Shown: positions 1-6,102 of the stretch, piece by piece
Numbering within the stretch: position 1 is the stretch's first letter
How the letters are laid out: each line of letters opens with the position of its first letter
Source: an uncultured Paracoccaceae bacterium
GTDB taxonomy: Bacteria > Pseudomonadota > Alphaproteobacteria > Rhodobacterales > Rhodobacteraceae
Assembly: GCA_937900975.1 (NCBI GenBank)
Contig: CALCPC010000600.1
Coordinates: 1-8,396, forward strand
Reading direction: 5' to 3'
DNA: 8,396 nucleotides
Made by a program: the position numbers and the translations under genes
The notes under the pieces: generated by a model
Told to the model about the DNA's origin: nothing
The model's input: only the letters and a program-made list of their open reading frames with translations
The model's database searches: none

Positions 1-1783
1 CGCGCCAAAAGCCGATGACGAGCCCTGCTTCGGTCGTCGGCATGCGCTGCACCGGGTAAAAGCGCTTTTCGGGGGTCAGAAGCCCGACGGGCTGCGTGCC
101 GCTGTAAAGCCTTAGCTCAGCCCGGTCGGCGGTGTAGTTCGGCCCCTGGAGCTGACGCACGCCCTCAAGCTCCAGCGTGTAGGCGCCCACGGCAAACCGC
201 TCGCCCGGCTGGACGACGCGGATGTCCTCAAGCTCCCACGCGGTGATCGCGGCGATGGCGAAGATCATCAGGCCAAAGCCCGTGTGTGCGGTCAGCTTAC
301 CCCATTCCGCGCGGGGCAAGTTGGCGGCGCGCCGCGCGCTTTCGCCCGCGCCGGCGCGGAACAGCTTGATCCGATCGGCGAGATCCGCAAAAGCGCCGAG
401 AACGACCCAAGCCGCCAACACTGTCCCAATCGGTGCCAGCAGCCGCCCCCCGGTCTGCCATGCCCAGACCGCCGCCCCAAGCGCGATGCTCAGCGCGATG
501 GGCCCCCAAAGAACCCGTGCAACCCGGTCTGTCGCGCCCCGTTTCCACGGCACCATCGCGCCCAGCGGCAACAGCATAGCAAGAGCGATCATAAAGGGCG
601 TGAAGGTCAGGTCGAAAAAGGGCGGCCCGACCGACAGTTTGCGCCCCCACAGCATCTCGGCCACCAGCGGCCAAAGCGTGCCAACAAAGACAACGCCCGT
701 CGCCGCCACCAACAGCACGTTGTTTAAGACCAGCGCGCTTTCCCGGCTGACGGTGCCAAAGACGGCAGTGCTGCGCATGGCGCTGGCGCGAAACGCAAAA
801 AGCGTCATCGCTCCGCCCACGAACACCGCGAGAATGCCCAGAATGAACGTCCCCCGCGTCGGATCGGAAGCGAAGGCGGGGACGCTGGTGAGCACGCCCG
901 AACGCACAATGAAGGTGCCGATCAGCGAGAAGGAAAACGCCAGAATGGCCAGAAGGATCGTCCAGGCTTTCAGCGCCTCCCGCTTTTCGACGACGATGGC
1001 CGAATGCAGCAGGGCTGCGGCGATGAGCCAGGGCATGAAGCTGGCGTTCTCCACCGGATCCCAGAACCACCATCCGCCCCAGCCAAGCTCATAATAAGCC
1101 CACCAGGAGCCAAGACCGATGCCGATGGTCAGAAACACCCAGGCCGCCAACGCCCAGGGGCGCACCCACCGCGCCCAAGCGGCATCGATCCGCCCCTCGA
1201 TCAGTGCCGCGATGGCGAAGGAAAACGCCATCGAAAGCCCGACATAGCCGAGATAAAGAAACGGCGGATGGAAGGCGAGACCCGGATCCTGCAACAGCGG
1301 ATTGAGATCGTTGCCGTCAAAAGGTGGGGTGGCCAGGCGGCGAAACGGGTTCGATGTGAACAGCATAAAGGCCAGAAACGCCACGCCGATGGAGCCTTGG
1401 ACCGCCAGGACCCGCGCTTTCAAGGCCATCGGCAATTGCGCCCCCCACCAGGCGACGGTGGCGCCGAAGAGCGCCAGGATCATCACCCAAAGAAGGAGAG
1501 AGCCTTCGTGATTGCCCCAAACGCCGCTGATCTTGTAAAGCATCGGTTTGGCGCTGTGGGAGTTGGCCGCGACCAGTTCGACAGAGAAATCGGACGTAAC
1601 GAAGGCCAACGTCAACGCGCCGAACGCCGCCGCTGTCAGCAACAGTTGCAGGTTGGCCGCCGGGCTGGCGACCCCCATCCACCCCGTCCAGCCCCGATGC
1701 GCGCCGATCAGCGGCACGATCGTTTGCACGATGGCCACGCCAAAGGCCAGCATGATGGCAAGATGTCCAAATTCTGCGATCAT
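1..1783 (-). CDS. ccmF: CcmF, cytochrome c haem lyase subunit (3' end outside window)
   Basis: CcmF is the large inner-membrane protein of System I cytochrome c maturation. It takes haem from holo-CcmE and, with CcmH/CcmI, joins it to the CXXCH site of apocytochrome c on the periplasmic side. The visible 594 residues have no frame break; the family is usually about 650 residues, so roughly the last 60 are missing. Many membrane spans are visible. The haem-handling WWD motif is present at about residues 228-252 (WGGWWFWDPVENASFMPW). Expected histidines are found at H172 (in FHPPFLYLGY), H260 and H500, matching E. coli H173, H261 and H491. The fourth one, E. coli H303, is replaced here by P302 (SVPAFASDP). 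The ATG at 1783 is chosen because GAGAGG stands just upstream and the N-terminus MIAEFGHLAI fits the family. It follows the holin gene after 212 bases and may have its own promoter. Confidence 0.96.
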   Translation of the reverse strand, partial: MIAEFGHLAIMLAFGVAIVQTIVPLIGAHRGWTGWMGVASPAANLQLLLTAAAFGALTLAFVTSDFSVELVAANSHSAKPMLYKISGVWGNHEGSLLLWVMILALFGATVAWWGAQLPMALKARVLAVQGSIGVAFLAFMLFTSNPFRRLATPPFDGNDLNPLLQDPGLAFHPPFLYLGYVGLSMAFSFAIAALIEGRIDAAWARWVRPWALAAWVFLTIGIGLGSWWAYYELGWGGWWFWDPVENASFMPWLIAAALLHSAIVVEKREALKAWTILLAILAFSFSLIGTFIVRSGVLTSVPAFASDPTRGTFILGILAVFVGGAMTLFAFRASAMRSTAVFGTVSRESALVLNNVLLVAATGVVFVGTLWPLVAEMLWGRKLSVGPPFFDLTFTPFMIALAMLLPLGAMVPWKRGATDRVARVLWGPIALSIALGAAVWAWQTGGRLLAPIGTVLAAWVVLGAFADLADRIKLFRAGAGESARRAANLPRAEWGKLTAHTGFGLMIFAIAAITAWELEDIRVVQPGERFAVGAYTLELEGVRQLQGPNYTADRAELRLYSGTQPVGLLTPEKRFYPVQRMPTTEAGLVIGFWR

Positions 1784-1810
1784 CGGCCTCTCACGATTGG
1801 TTGTGACAAG

Positions 1811-1838
1811 GATATAGGCCCGGCCTGGCCCGCCACAA
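1811..1838 (-). promoter_or_regulatory. Candidate sigma-70-type promoter for ccmF
   Basis: On the minus strand TTGTGG (1838-1833) and TATATC (1816-1811) are separated by 16 bases, and the -10 box ends 27 bases before the ccmF ATG. The same TAYATC-type -10 after a GC-rich spacer is seen before argC. It would let ccmF be expressed independently of the lysis genes upstream. This is pattern matching only. Confidence 0.3.
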
Positions 1839-1971
1839 TTGGCAAATGGTCGGGAGAGGCCGGGACCTTATGCCGCTGGCGGCGCGTCTTCTGCAGTTCG
1901 CGCGCCAGGGCCGCTGAAAACGCGCCCCCTTCTGCGGTGCGGCAAAGGCGTCACGCCCGGTCCTTTGCAAC

Positions 1972-1991
1972 GGTCCAGCCAGGCTAGGACC
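1972..1991 (-). terminator. Hairpin just after the holin stop (weak terminator candidate)
   Basis: GGTCC (1991-1987) pairs with GGACC (1976-1972), with an inner AGC/GCT extension and one bulged base. The hairpin begins 4 bases after the holin stop codon (1996-1998). No T-run follows on the minus strand, so it is not a standard intrinsic terminator. It could protect the mRNA 3' end or be chance in GC-rich DNA. Confidence 0.22.
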
Positions 1992-1995
1992 GAGG

Positions 1996-2571
1996 CTAGC
2001 GCGCCTCGGTGTCGCGCGCCATCTCGCGGCGCCAATCGTTGATGGCGGCGTTTGCGGACGGGGTCGGCGCCTTCGACCCATGCGGTGTGCTGGCGCTGGC
2101 CTCGGCGTCCGATACCGGCGCCGTCGGCGCGTCCAATGCCCTGATCTGGGCGATATTGTCGACGGCTCGCGCCACATCTGCGACGCCCGCGCCTTGGCGC
2201 AGTCCGCGAAAATGGTGCAGCTCTCGCCCGCCGAAGTAAAACGAGACGATCGCGCCCAAAAGCCACCAAAGCTCCCCCGGGACCAGGGACAGCCCCTCCA
2301 TCCTGCCGCCGAACGCAACCGGATCGACCATCGAAAACCCCATGAACCCAATCGTGCTAAGCGCCATCACAGGGCGCGGCAGCCGGTTCAGCCCATCGAC
2401 AAAATCGTCAAACCCGCCGCGCCTTTTGCGCGCAAACTCCCGCCCCAGCGCGTCGATGGCGGCCAGCCGCTTGGCGTGGTCCTGGGCCTGGCCCTCGGTC
2501 CGGTCGGCAACGAAGGTCTGCGCCAAGGCGCGCGCGCCGGACGCGGCGCCAAGCCATTGTATCAACCCCAT
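1996..2571 (-). CDS. Holin family protein (3TM holin, DUF3154 type)
   Basis: A 191-residue membrane protein resembling the Holin_3TMs family, whose members form inner-membrane lesions that let an endolysin reach peptidoglycan. Visible parts are a charged N-terminal region (1-65) with the family-like stretch FDDFVDGLNRLPRP (54-67), a hydrophobic segment at about 67-87 (ending MVDPVAF), a second at about 97-114 (PGELWWLLGAIVSFYFGGRE), and a polar Ala/Ser/Pro-rich tail from about 148. Only two strong membrane spans are obvious; the N-terminal region could supply a third. The start at 2571 overlaps the muramidase stop by 10 bases and is preceded by GGAAAGGG. An in-frame ATG at 2649 exists but would lie deep inside the muramidase gene. 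The pairing and gene order match the R. capsulatus GTA lysis genes (endolysin rcc00555, holin rcc00556). The family call is firm; actual holin activity is inferred. Confidence 0.87.
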   Translation of the reverse strand: MGLIQWLGAASGARALAQTFVADRTEGQAQDHAKRLAAIDALGREFARKRRGGFDDFVDGLNRLPRPVMALSTIGFMGFSMVDPVAFGGRMEGLSLVPGELWWLLGAIVSFYFGGRELHHFRGLRQGAGVADVARAVDNIAQIRALDAPTAPVSDAEASASTPHGSKAPTPSANAAINDWRREMARDTEAR

Positions 2572-3173
2572 GTCGCAACCCTTTCCCGGTGCTCGGCCTC
2601 GCTCAGGTGATAGCGCGCGGCAAGAAATGTCTCGGCCCGGGTAATCCACCCGCCCTTGCCGCCATCCCGGCGTCGCGCGTATTTGCGCGAGGAGGGACGA
2701 CGGTCCGCCAGACGATAGTAGTAGCTGCGCCGTGCGATCCCGTAGGCGTCCACGATGTGGTTTTGCGCCTTCAAAAACGCGTTCGCCGTCGCCCGGGCGG
2801 TTTGCGGACCCAAGATGCCGTCCACCTCCACCGGCTCGCCGAACTCGGCCAGCAGCGTTTGCAGAATGCGGATCGCGTTGGCGCCGGCGTTGACATACAT
2901 GTCGAAAACGGTCGCGCGCAGCGGCTCGGGCAGTTTTGCGATGCCCGGTTTCTGGTAGTAATGCGCGATAAAGATCTCGACCGCGCGCTCCATCGTCAGG
3001 CGCCGGACATCCGCGGTGTCGACATCGCCGTCGCCGTCAAGATCAAGCCCCAGACGGCGCAGCGTGTGGATGGTGACACCGTGTTTGGTGGCCCCGCCGG
3101 GATCGTCGGGATCGTTCACATAGCCACCCTCGCGGGCGACGATTTCCCGCGCAATGGCGTCGACGCTTTGCAT
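2562..3173 (-). CDS. GH108 (DUF847) N-acetylmuramidase / endolysin with EF-hand-like loop
   Basis: A 203-residue peptidoglycan hydrolase of glycoside hydrolase family 108, predicted to cleave the MurNAc-GlcNAc bond. The catalytic motif is near the N-terminus: E15 in EGGYVNDPDDPGGATKHGVT (15-34), with E15 the expected acid. Residues 44-55 (DLDGDGDVDTAD) match a 12-residue EF-hand calcium loop. A helical catalytic core follows, then a C-terminal region resembling PG_binding_3 (about 114-195; VDGILGPQT, YYYRLADRRPSSRKY, GGWITRAETF). There is no signal peptide, as expected if a holin is needed for export. The ATG at 3173 has a perfect AGGAGG 7 bases upstream. It begins 127 bases after the sulfotransferase stop, a gap in which I see no clear sigma-70 promoter, and it is coupled to the downstream holin gene. 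Annotated relatives are called holin-associated N-acetylmuramidase or secretion activator protein. Confidence 0.92.
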   Translation of the reverse strand: MQSVDAIAREIVAREGGYVNDPDDPGGATKHGVTIHTLRRLGLDLDGDGDVDTADVRRLTMERAVEIFIAHYYQKPGIAKLPEPLRATVFDMYVNAGANAIRILQTLLAEFGEPVEVDGILGPQTARATANAFLKAQNHIVDAYGIARRSYYYRLADRRPSSRKYARRRDGGKGGWITRAETFLAARYHLSEAEHRERVATWG

Positions 3174-3180
3174 CTGCCAG

Positions 3181-3186
3181 CCTCCT
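3181..3186 (-). promoter_or_regulatory. Perfect Shine-Dalgarno for the muramidase gene
   Basis: AGGAGG on the minus strand, 7 bases from the ATG at 3173, is the strongest ribosome binding site in the window. It fixes the start and suggests efficient translation once transcribed. Just upstream is a small palindrome, TTTTCTGAAAA (3202-3192), the only AT-rich patch in the 127-base leader. Confidence 0.7.
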
Positions 3187-3300
3187 AAATGTTTTCAGAA
3201 AATGCGTGAAGACAGTCCGCGACGACCCATGGCAGTCAGGTGCAAAGAGGTGGTTACCGCATCGGACGGTGCCCGGTGCCGCCGCGCAACGCCGCCGCGG

Positions 3301-4068
3301 TCAGCCGCTGCCGCGCTCAGCGCGAAACCGGGCGCACCATGCGGCGTTGCGCGCGTCCCAAAGCCGGGCCGTCGGCACCGCGACGCCGCGGGCTGCATCG
3401 GCGGGAAGACCGAGATGGGCGAGAACGGCGGCCAGTGTCGCATGAGGCGCCGCGGCCAGATCCTCATAGCGGATCTCAAAAGGGCGAACACCGGCGATGG
3501 CGAACCAGTCGCGCCAGGCCGCGTCCCATGCGGTGTGCTGTGCCACATGCGCGCGCAAAAGCGCCGCGTCATAGACGGGCTCTTTCGGCGGCGCCATGCG
3601 CTCCAACTCCGACCCGTCGGCGTGGCGGTGCCACAACCCCGATTGCTCGGCAAGCGCGCGCGAGACGGCCTGCGCGACCTTGTCTTCCCTGTGGAGGTAA
3701 AGATATGCGGTCTGCCCGAAGGCGGCCGCGATGCGGGCGCGGTCGCCCGACATGCCGGGATAAAGTTCGGCCAGTTGTCCGAAGAAATACTCTGCGCTCC
3801 GGCGTTGGAGCCGCAGGCCAAACACGGCGCCCCCGTCCCGCCCACGCGCCAGCGCCGCGGCAAAGACCGCAGCACGGGGTGAGGGACGTGCATCGGGGGC
3901 GATCCCATAGACCTGCATCCAATGCGCAAGCGCGGGTTCGTGGAAATGAGACCCCGGGCGCCCCGCGACCCCGGTTGCCAGCAAAAGCCGGCACAAAAGC
4001 GTGCTGCCACTGCGCGGCGCGGTGCAAAGAATATAGGCGTCAATCCCCGGGCGGGGCGTGCCTGGCAT
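3301..4068 (-). CDS. Stf0-family sulfotransferase
   Basis: A 255-residue cytoplasmic PAPS-dependent sulfotransferase like mycobacterial Stf0 (trehalose 2-sulfotransferase). The 5'-phosphosulfate loop is TAPRSGST (16-23), directly after the first strand (AYILC). It is followed by CRLLLATGVAGRPGSHFHEP (26-45), typical of Stf0. The second PAPS site is YLHREDKVAQAVS (124-136), followed by SGLWH (143-147). Further on are WDAAWRDWF (181-189) and YEDLAAAP (201-208), the usual distal helix and loop. The acceptor cannot be read from the sequence; a carbohydrate or lipid headgroup is a guess. The ATG at 4068 overlaps the ccmE stop by one base (TGATG), so translation is probably coupled to ccmE. A TTG one codon upstream is a less likely start. 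A stand-alone sulfotransferase has no known role in cytochrome c maturation. Confidence 0.87.
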   Translation of the reverse strand: MPGTPRPGIDAYILCTAPRSGSTLLCRLLLATGVAGRPGSHFHEPALAHWMQVYGIAPDARPSPRAAVFAAALARGRDGGAVFGLRLQRRSAEYFFGQLAELYPGMSGDRARIAAAFGQTAYLYLHREDKVAQAVSRALAEQSGLWHRHADGSELERMAPPKEPVYDAALLRAHVAQHTAWDAAWRDWFAIAGVRPFEIRYEDLAAAPHATLAAVLAHLGLPADAARGVAVPTARLWDARNAAWCARFRAERGSG

Positions 4069-4505
4069 CAATTCGTCTGGTCTTGGAAAACGCCCCGCTC
4101 CTTTAAAGCGTCGGCAACCTCGCGCGGCATGTATTCCTCGTCGTGGCGGGCAAGAACCTCGGTCGCGACAAAAATGTCGCCCTCAATCTGGCCGGTGACA
4201 ATCGTGCCCTGCCCTTCCCGGAAAAGATCGGGGACGATGCCGGTGTAGCGCACTGGAAACTCGTCCTCGAAATCTGTGATCACGAAGCGGTGTGTGTCGC
4301 CGGTCTGCCAACTGCCCTCCTTTACGATGCCACCAAGACGAAAGCGTTCGCCGGGCCGGGGGGGATCGCTGACGATGTCCGCGGGGGCGCGAAAGAACTC
4401 AAACGCATCGCGCGCGGCATAGATCACAAGCGCTGTCGCCACGGTCAGAAAGAGCGCGGCCAGGATCACGATTTGGGTGCGGCGGCGTTTTTTCAGGCTG
4501 GCCAT
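4068..4505 (-). CDS. ccmE: CcmE, periplasmic haem chaperone
   Basis: CcmE binds haem covalently in the periplasm, receiving it through CcmC and CcmABD and delivering it to CcmF. The 145-residue protein has a short basic cytoplasmic N-terminus (MASLKKRRR), one membrane anchor (about 10-30), then the OB-fold domain with RLGGIVKEGSW (55-65) and FPVRYTGIVPDLFREGQG (84-101). The haem-binding histidine is H121 in the motif HDEEY (121-125), with Y125 also conserved, followed by MPREV. Length is normal for the family. The start at 4505 is chosen because the anchor and KKRRR motif begin there; a longer frame up to 4556 would add an unlikely 17-residue stretch overlapping argC. GAGGG overlapping the argC stop serves as ribosome binding site, and the gap to argC is 7 bases. 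The sulfotransferase gene overlaps its stop codon. Confidence 0.96.
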   Translation of the reverse strand: MASLKKRRRTQIVILAALFLTVATALVIYAARDAFEFFRAPADIVSDPPRPGERFRLGGIVKEGSWQTGDTHRFVITDFEDEFPVRYTGIVPDLFREGQGTIVTGQIEGDIFVATEVLARHDEEYMPREVADALKERGVFQDQTN

Positions 4506-4512
4506 GGCGCCC

Positions 4513-5541
4513 TCATGGGAACAACGCGACGGACGGCAGGCCGTCGGTTTCGGCAAACCCCAGCATCAGGTTCGCGTTTTGCACCGCCTGGCCGGACGCG
4601 CCCTTCAGCAGGTTGTCCGTGGCCGCAAACACGATGGCGCGGCCCGGGCGCCGGGCGGCGACGACGCCCAATAGCGCAAGGTTTGAGCCCCGGACATGCC
4701 GCGTTCCCGGCGCGGTGCCAAAGGGCCAAACGCCCACGAAAAGCTCATCTTTATAGGCCGAGACCAGGCTTTCATGGATTGCGTTTGCATCGCCTTTGAC
4801 AAAGCAGCTTGCCAAGATCCCGCGATTTTGCGGCAAAAGATGCGGCAGAAACGTGCAGGTCACGGGCTGGCCAGCGGCGGCCGAGAACTCTTGCTCGAAC
4901 TCTGCGATATGGCGGTGGCCGGTCAGGGCATAGGGGTGGAAGCCCTCGGACACTTCGGCGTGCAGCATTGCCTCCTTGGCCCCGCGCCCGGCGCCCGAGA
5001 CCCCAGTGGCAAGGCTGATGACGATGTCGTCGGGGTCGAGAACCCGGTCGCGCAGTCCCGGCAGGATCGGCAAAAGCCCCGTGATCGCGTTACACCCGGT
5101 GCCCGCCACCAGCCGCGCAGACCGGATCGCGTCTCGATAGACCTCCGTTAGGCCATACACCGCCTCGGCTTGCAGCCCGGGGGCTTGGTGCGGGCGGCCA
5201 TACCAGGTCGCATAAGCCTCTGCGTCGCGCAGCCGGAAGTCGGCAGAAAGATCCACGATCTTCAGATCGCGCGGCAGTCCTGACACGACTTCCTGCGTCG
5301 TGGCATGGGGCAGCGCGCAAAAGGCCAGGTCGATACCGGAAAAGTCGATGTCCTCGATCCGTTGGATGCGCGGCAGGTCGAGATGGCGCAGATGCGGATA
5401 GACATCGCCCATTGCGGACCCCGCCCGCCGCTCCGCCGCAAGCGCCCCGACGCGGAGGCCCGGATGCCCCACAATCAGCCGAACAAGCTCTGCACCCGCA
5501 TAGCCGCTGGCACCGAGAACGGCAATTCTGGCCTCGCGCAT
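4513..5541 (-). CDS. argC: N-acetyl-gamma-glutamyl-phosphate reductase
   Basis: ArgC catalyses the NADPH-dependent reduction of N-acetyl-glutamyl phosphate to the semialdehyde, the third step of arginine synthesis, in the cytoplasm. The 342 residues match the usual length. The N-terminal Rossmann fold starts with [15 protein letters not shown] (8-22). LPHATTQE (77-84) and DLSADFRL (97-104) are standard. The catalytic cysteine is C150 in GTGCNAITG; many ArgC proteins have PGCY here, so N151 is a mild departure. The conserved HRH (209-211) lies in [12 protein letters not shown], and the end [18 protein letters not shown] is typical. The ATG at 5541 is preceded by AAGGAGAGG, which fixes the start. 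The gene heads the argC-ccmE-sulfotransferase group. The metabolic link to haem handling is not evident, so shared transcription is probably historical. Confidence 0.96.
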   Translation of the reverse strand: MREARIAVLGASGYAGAELVRLIVGHPGLRVGALAAERRAGSAMGDVYPHLRHLDLPRIQRIEDIDFSGIDLAFCALPHATTQEVVSGLPRDLKIVDLSADFRLRDAEAYATWYGRPHQAPGLQAEAVYGLTEVYRDAIRSARLVAGTGCNAITGLLPILPGLRDRVLDPDDIVISLATGVSGAGRGAKEAMLHAEVSEGFHPYALTGHRHIAEFEQEFSAAAGQPVTCTFLPHLLPQNRGILASCFVKGDANAIHESLVSAYKDELFVGVWPFGTAPGTRHVRGSNLALLGVVAARRPGRAIVFAATDNLLKGASGQAVQNANLMLGFAETDGLPSVALFP

Positions 5542-5565
5542 CGCGCCTCTCCTTTGGTTGAAGGG

Positions 5566-5594
5566 GATGTAGGCGAGGCCTGGGCGAAGTGCAA
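5566..5594 (-). promoter_or_regulatory. Candidate sigma-70-type promoter for argC-ccmE
   Basis: On the minus strand TTGCAC (5594-5589) and TACATC (5571-5566) are separated by exactly 17 bases, with the -10 box 24 bases before the argC ATG. The leader would be very short. Sequence pattern only, but spacing and position are good. Confidence 0.45.
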
Positions 5595-5755
5595 TCCGGC
5601 TGGGCCGCTTGCCGGCCGCGACATGGCCTCGCGCAGCATCCTGATCGCGCCGTCCGCCGCCGCAGCGTCCGCCCGATGACGGGCCGTGGGTCACGCGCAA
5701 AGGCCGTGCGCAACCCGCCATGGCTTTGCGCCGCTTGGGGCATCCTGCGCTGCAA

Positions 5756-5771
5756 GGCCGTTAAAACGGCC
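5756..5771. repeat. 16-bp perfect palindrome GGCCGTTAAAACGGCC-type
   Basis: GGCCGTT and AACGGCC are perfect reverse complements around a central AA. As DNA this could be a dimeric regulator operator; as RNA it would be a five-pair stem with a six-base A/T loop. No regulator is known to match. Confidence 0.4.
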
Positions 5772-5820
5772 CGCAACCCCGTGCAGCCACAACGCCCGCA
5801 CCGCGCGCCGGCGGGGCCAA

Positions 5821-5875
5821 GTCTGCAAACCCAAGGCCGCCCCTTGGACGGGCCCGCCCACACGAGGGCGCAGAC
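5821..5875. other. Possible three-way-junction fold
   Basis: GTCTGC (5821-5826) pairs with GCAGAC (5870-5875). Inside it lie two further stems: CCAAGG (5831-5836) with CCTTGG (5842-5847), loop of 5, and GCCC (5856-5859) with GGGC (5866-5869), loop of 6. The nested arrangement would make a three-way junction on either strand. Short stems in GC-rich DNA arise readily by chance. Confidence 0.25.
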
Positions 5876-5921
5876 CTGCCCGATGCCGCCGCGCCATCAA
5901 CGGGATCGAGAGCGAAAAGCG

Positions 5922-5957
5922 GCGCGCCCACCCTGGTCGGGACCCAGGGTGACGCGC
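5922..5957. repeat. Strong inverted repeat (8-bp stem plus 5-bp outer stem)
   Basis: CACCCTGG (5929-5936) and CCAGGGTG (5944-5951) are perfect complements around a 7-base loop. GCGCG (5922-5926) and CGCGC (5953-5957) extend the stem across a small internal loop. No T-run follows on either strand, so it is not a typical terminator. Confidence 0.5.
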
Positions 5958-5986
5958 GCGGTCCCGCACCAGACGCCGCACGGGGC

Positions 5987-6018
5987 GGCTGTTGCGGCCA
6001 AAGCCATCGCCAACAGCC
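5987..6018. repeat. Inverted repeat GGCTGTTG / CAACAGCC
   Basis: A perfect 8-bp stem (5987-5994 with 6011-6018) encloses 16 bases that can form a small GGC-CAAA-GCC hairpin. It lies 30 bases after the 5922-5957 hairpin, so both could belong to one structured element. Confidence 0.42.
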
Positions 6019-6076
6019 ATCACCCCGCCAACGCGCAAAAACCACACCCAAAGCCCGCCCTTGCGCAGGCCCAAGA

Positions 6077-6102
6077 CCCCGGGACCAACCAATCCCGAGG
6101 GG
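6077..6102. repeat. Bulged hairpin CCCCGGGA / TCCC-GA-GGGG
   Basis: CCCC+GGGA (6077-6084) pairs with TCCC (6093-6096) and GGGG (6099-6102), with a two-base bulge and an 8-base loop. No T-run is placed to make a terminator on either strand. Low-weight structural observation. Confidence 0.3.

Noticed and set aside
222..1094. Long plus-strand open frame (290 codons)
   Set aside because: It is antisense to ccmF; the translation is Ser/Ala/Arg-rich with no domain, and the opposite strand encodes an unbroken CcmF.
1004..1987. 327-codon plus-strand open frame
   Set aside because: Antisense to ccmF and its leader; very rich in Arg/Gln/His, as expected for the reverse of a GC-rich gene.
1868..2351. 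Other minus-strand frames over the holin and the ccmF leader
   Set aside because: They are out-of-frame translations of the holin gene, with no recognisable domain.
1996..3173. Prophage remnant explanation for the muramidase-holin pair
   Set aside because: No phage structural, integrase or attachment-site sequence is nearby, and the match to GTA lysis genes is the better explanation; not fully excluded.
3278..3299. Direct repeat GCCGCCGCG twice, 13 bases apart
   Set aside because: Simple GC-rich repetition after the sulfotransferase stop; too short and too low in complexity to claim meaning.
5691..6092. 133-codon minus-strand open frame in the spacer
   Set aside because: No family resemblance or convincing start; probably chance, though a decayed gene cannot be excluded.
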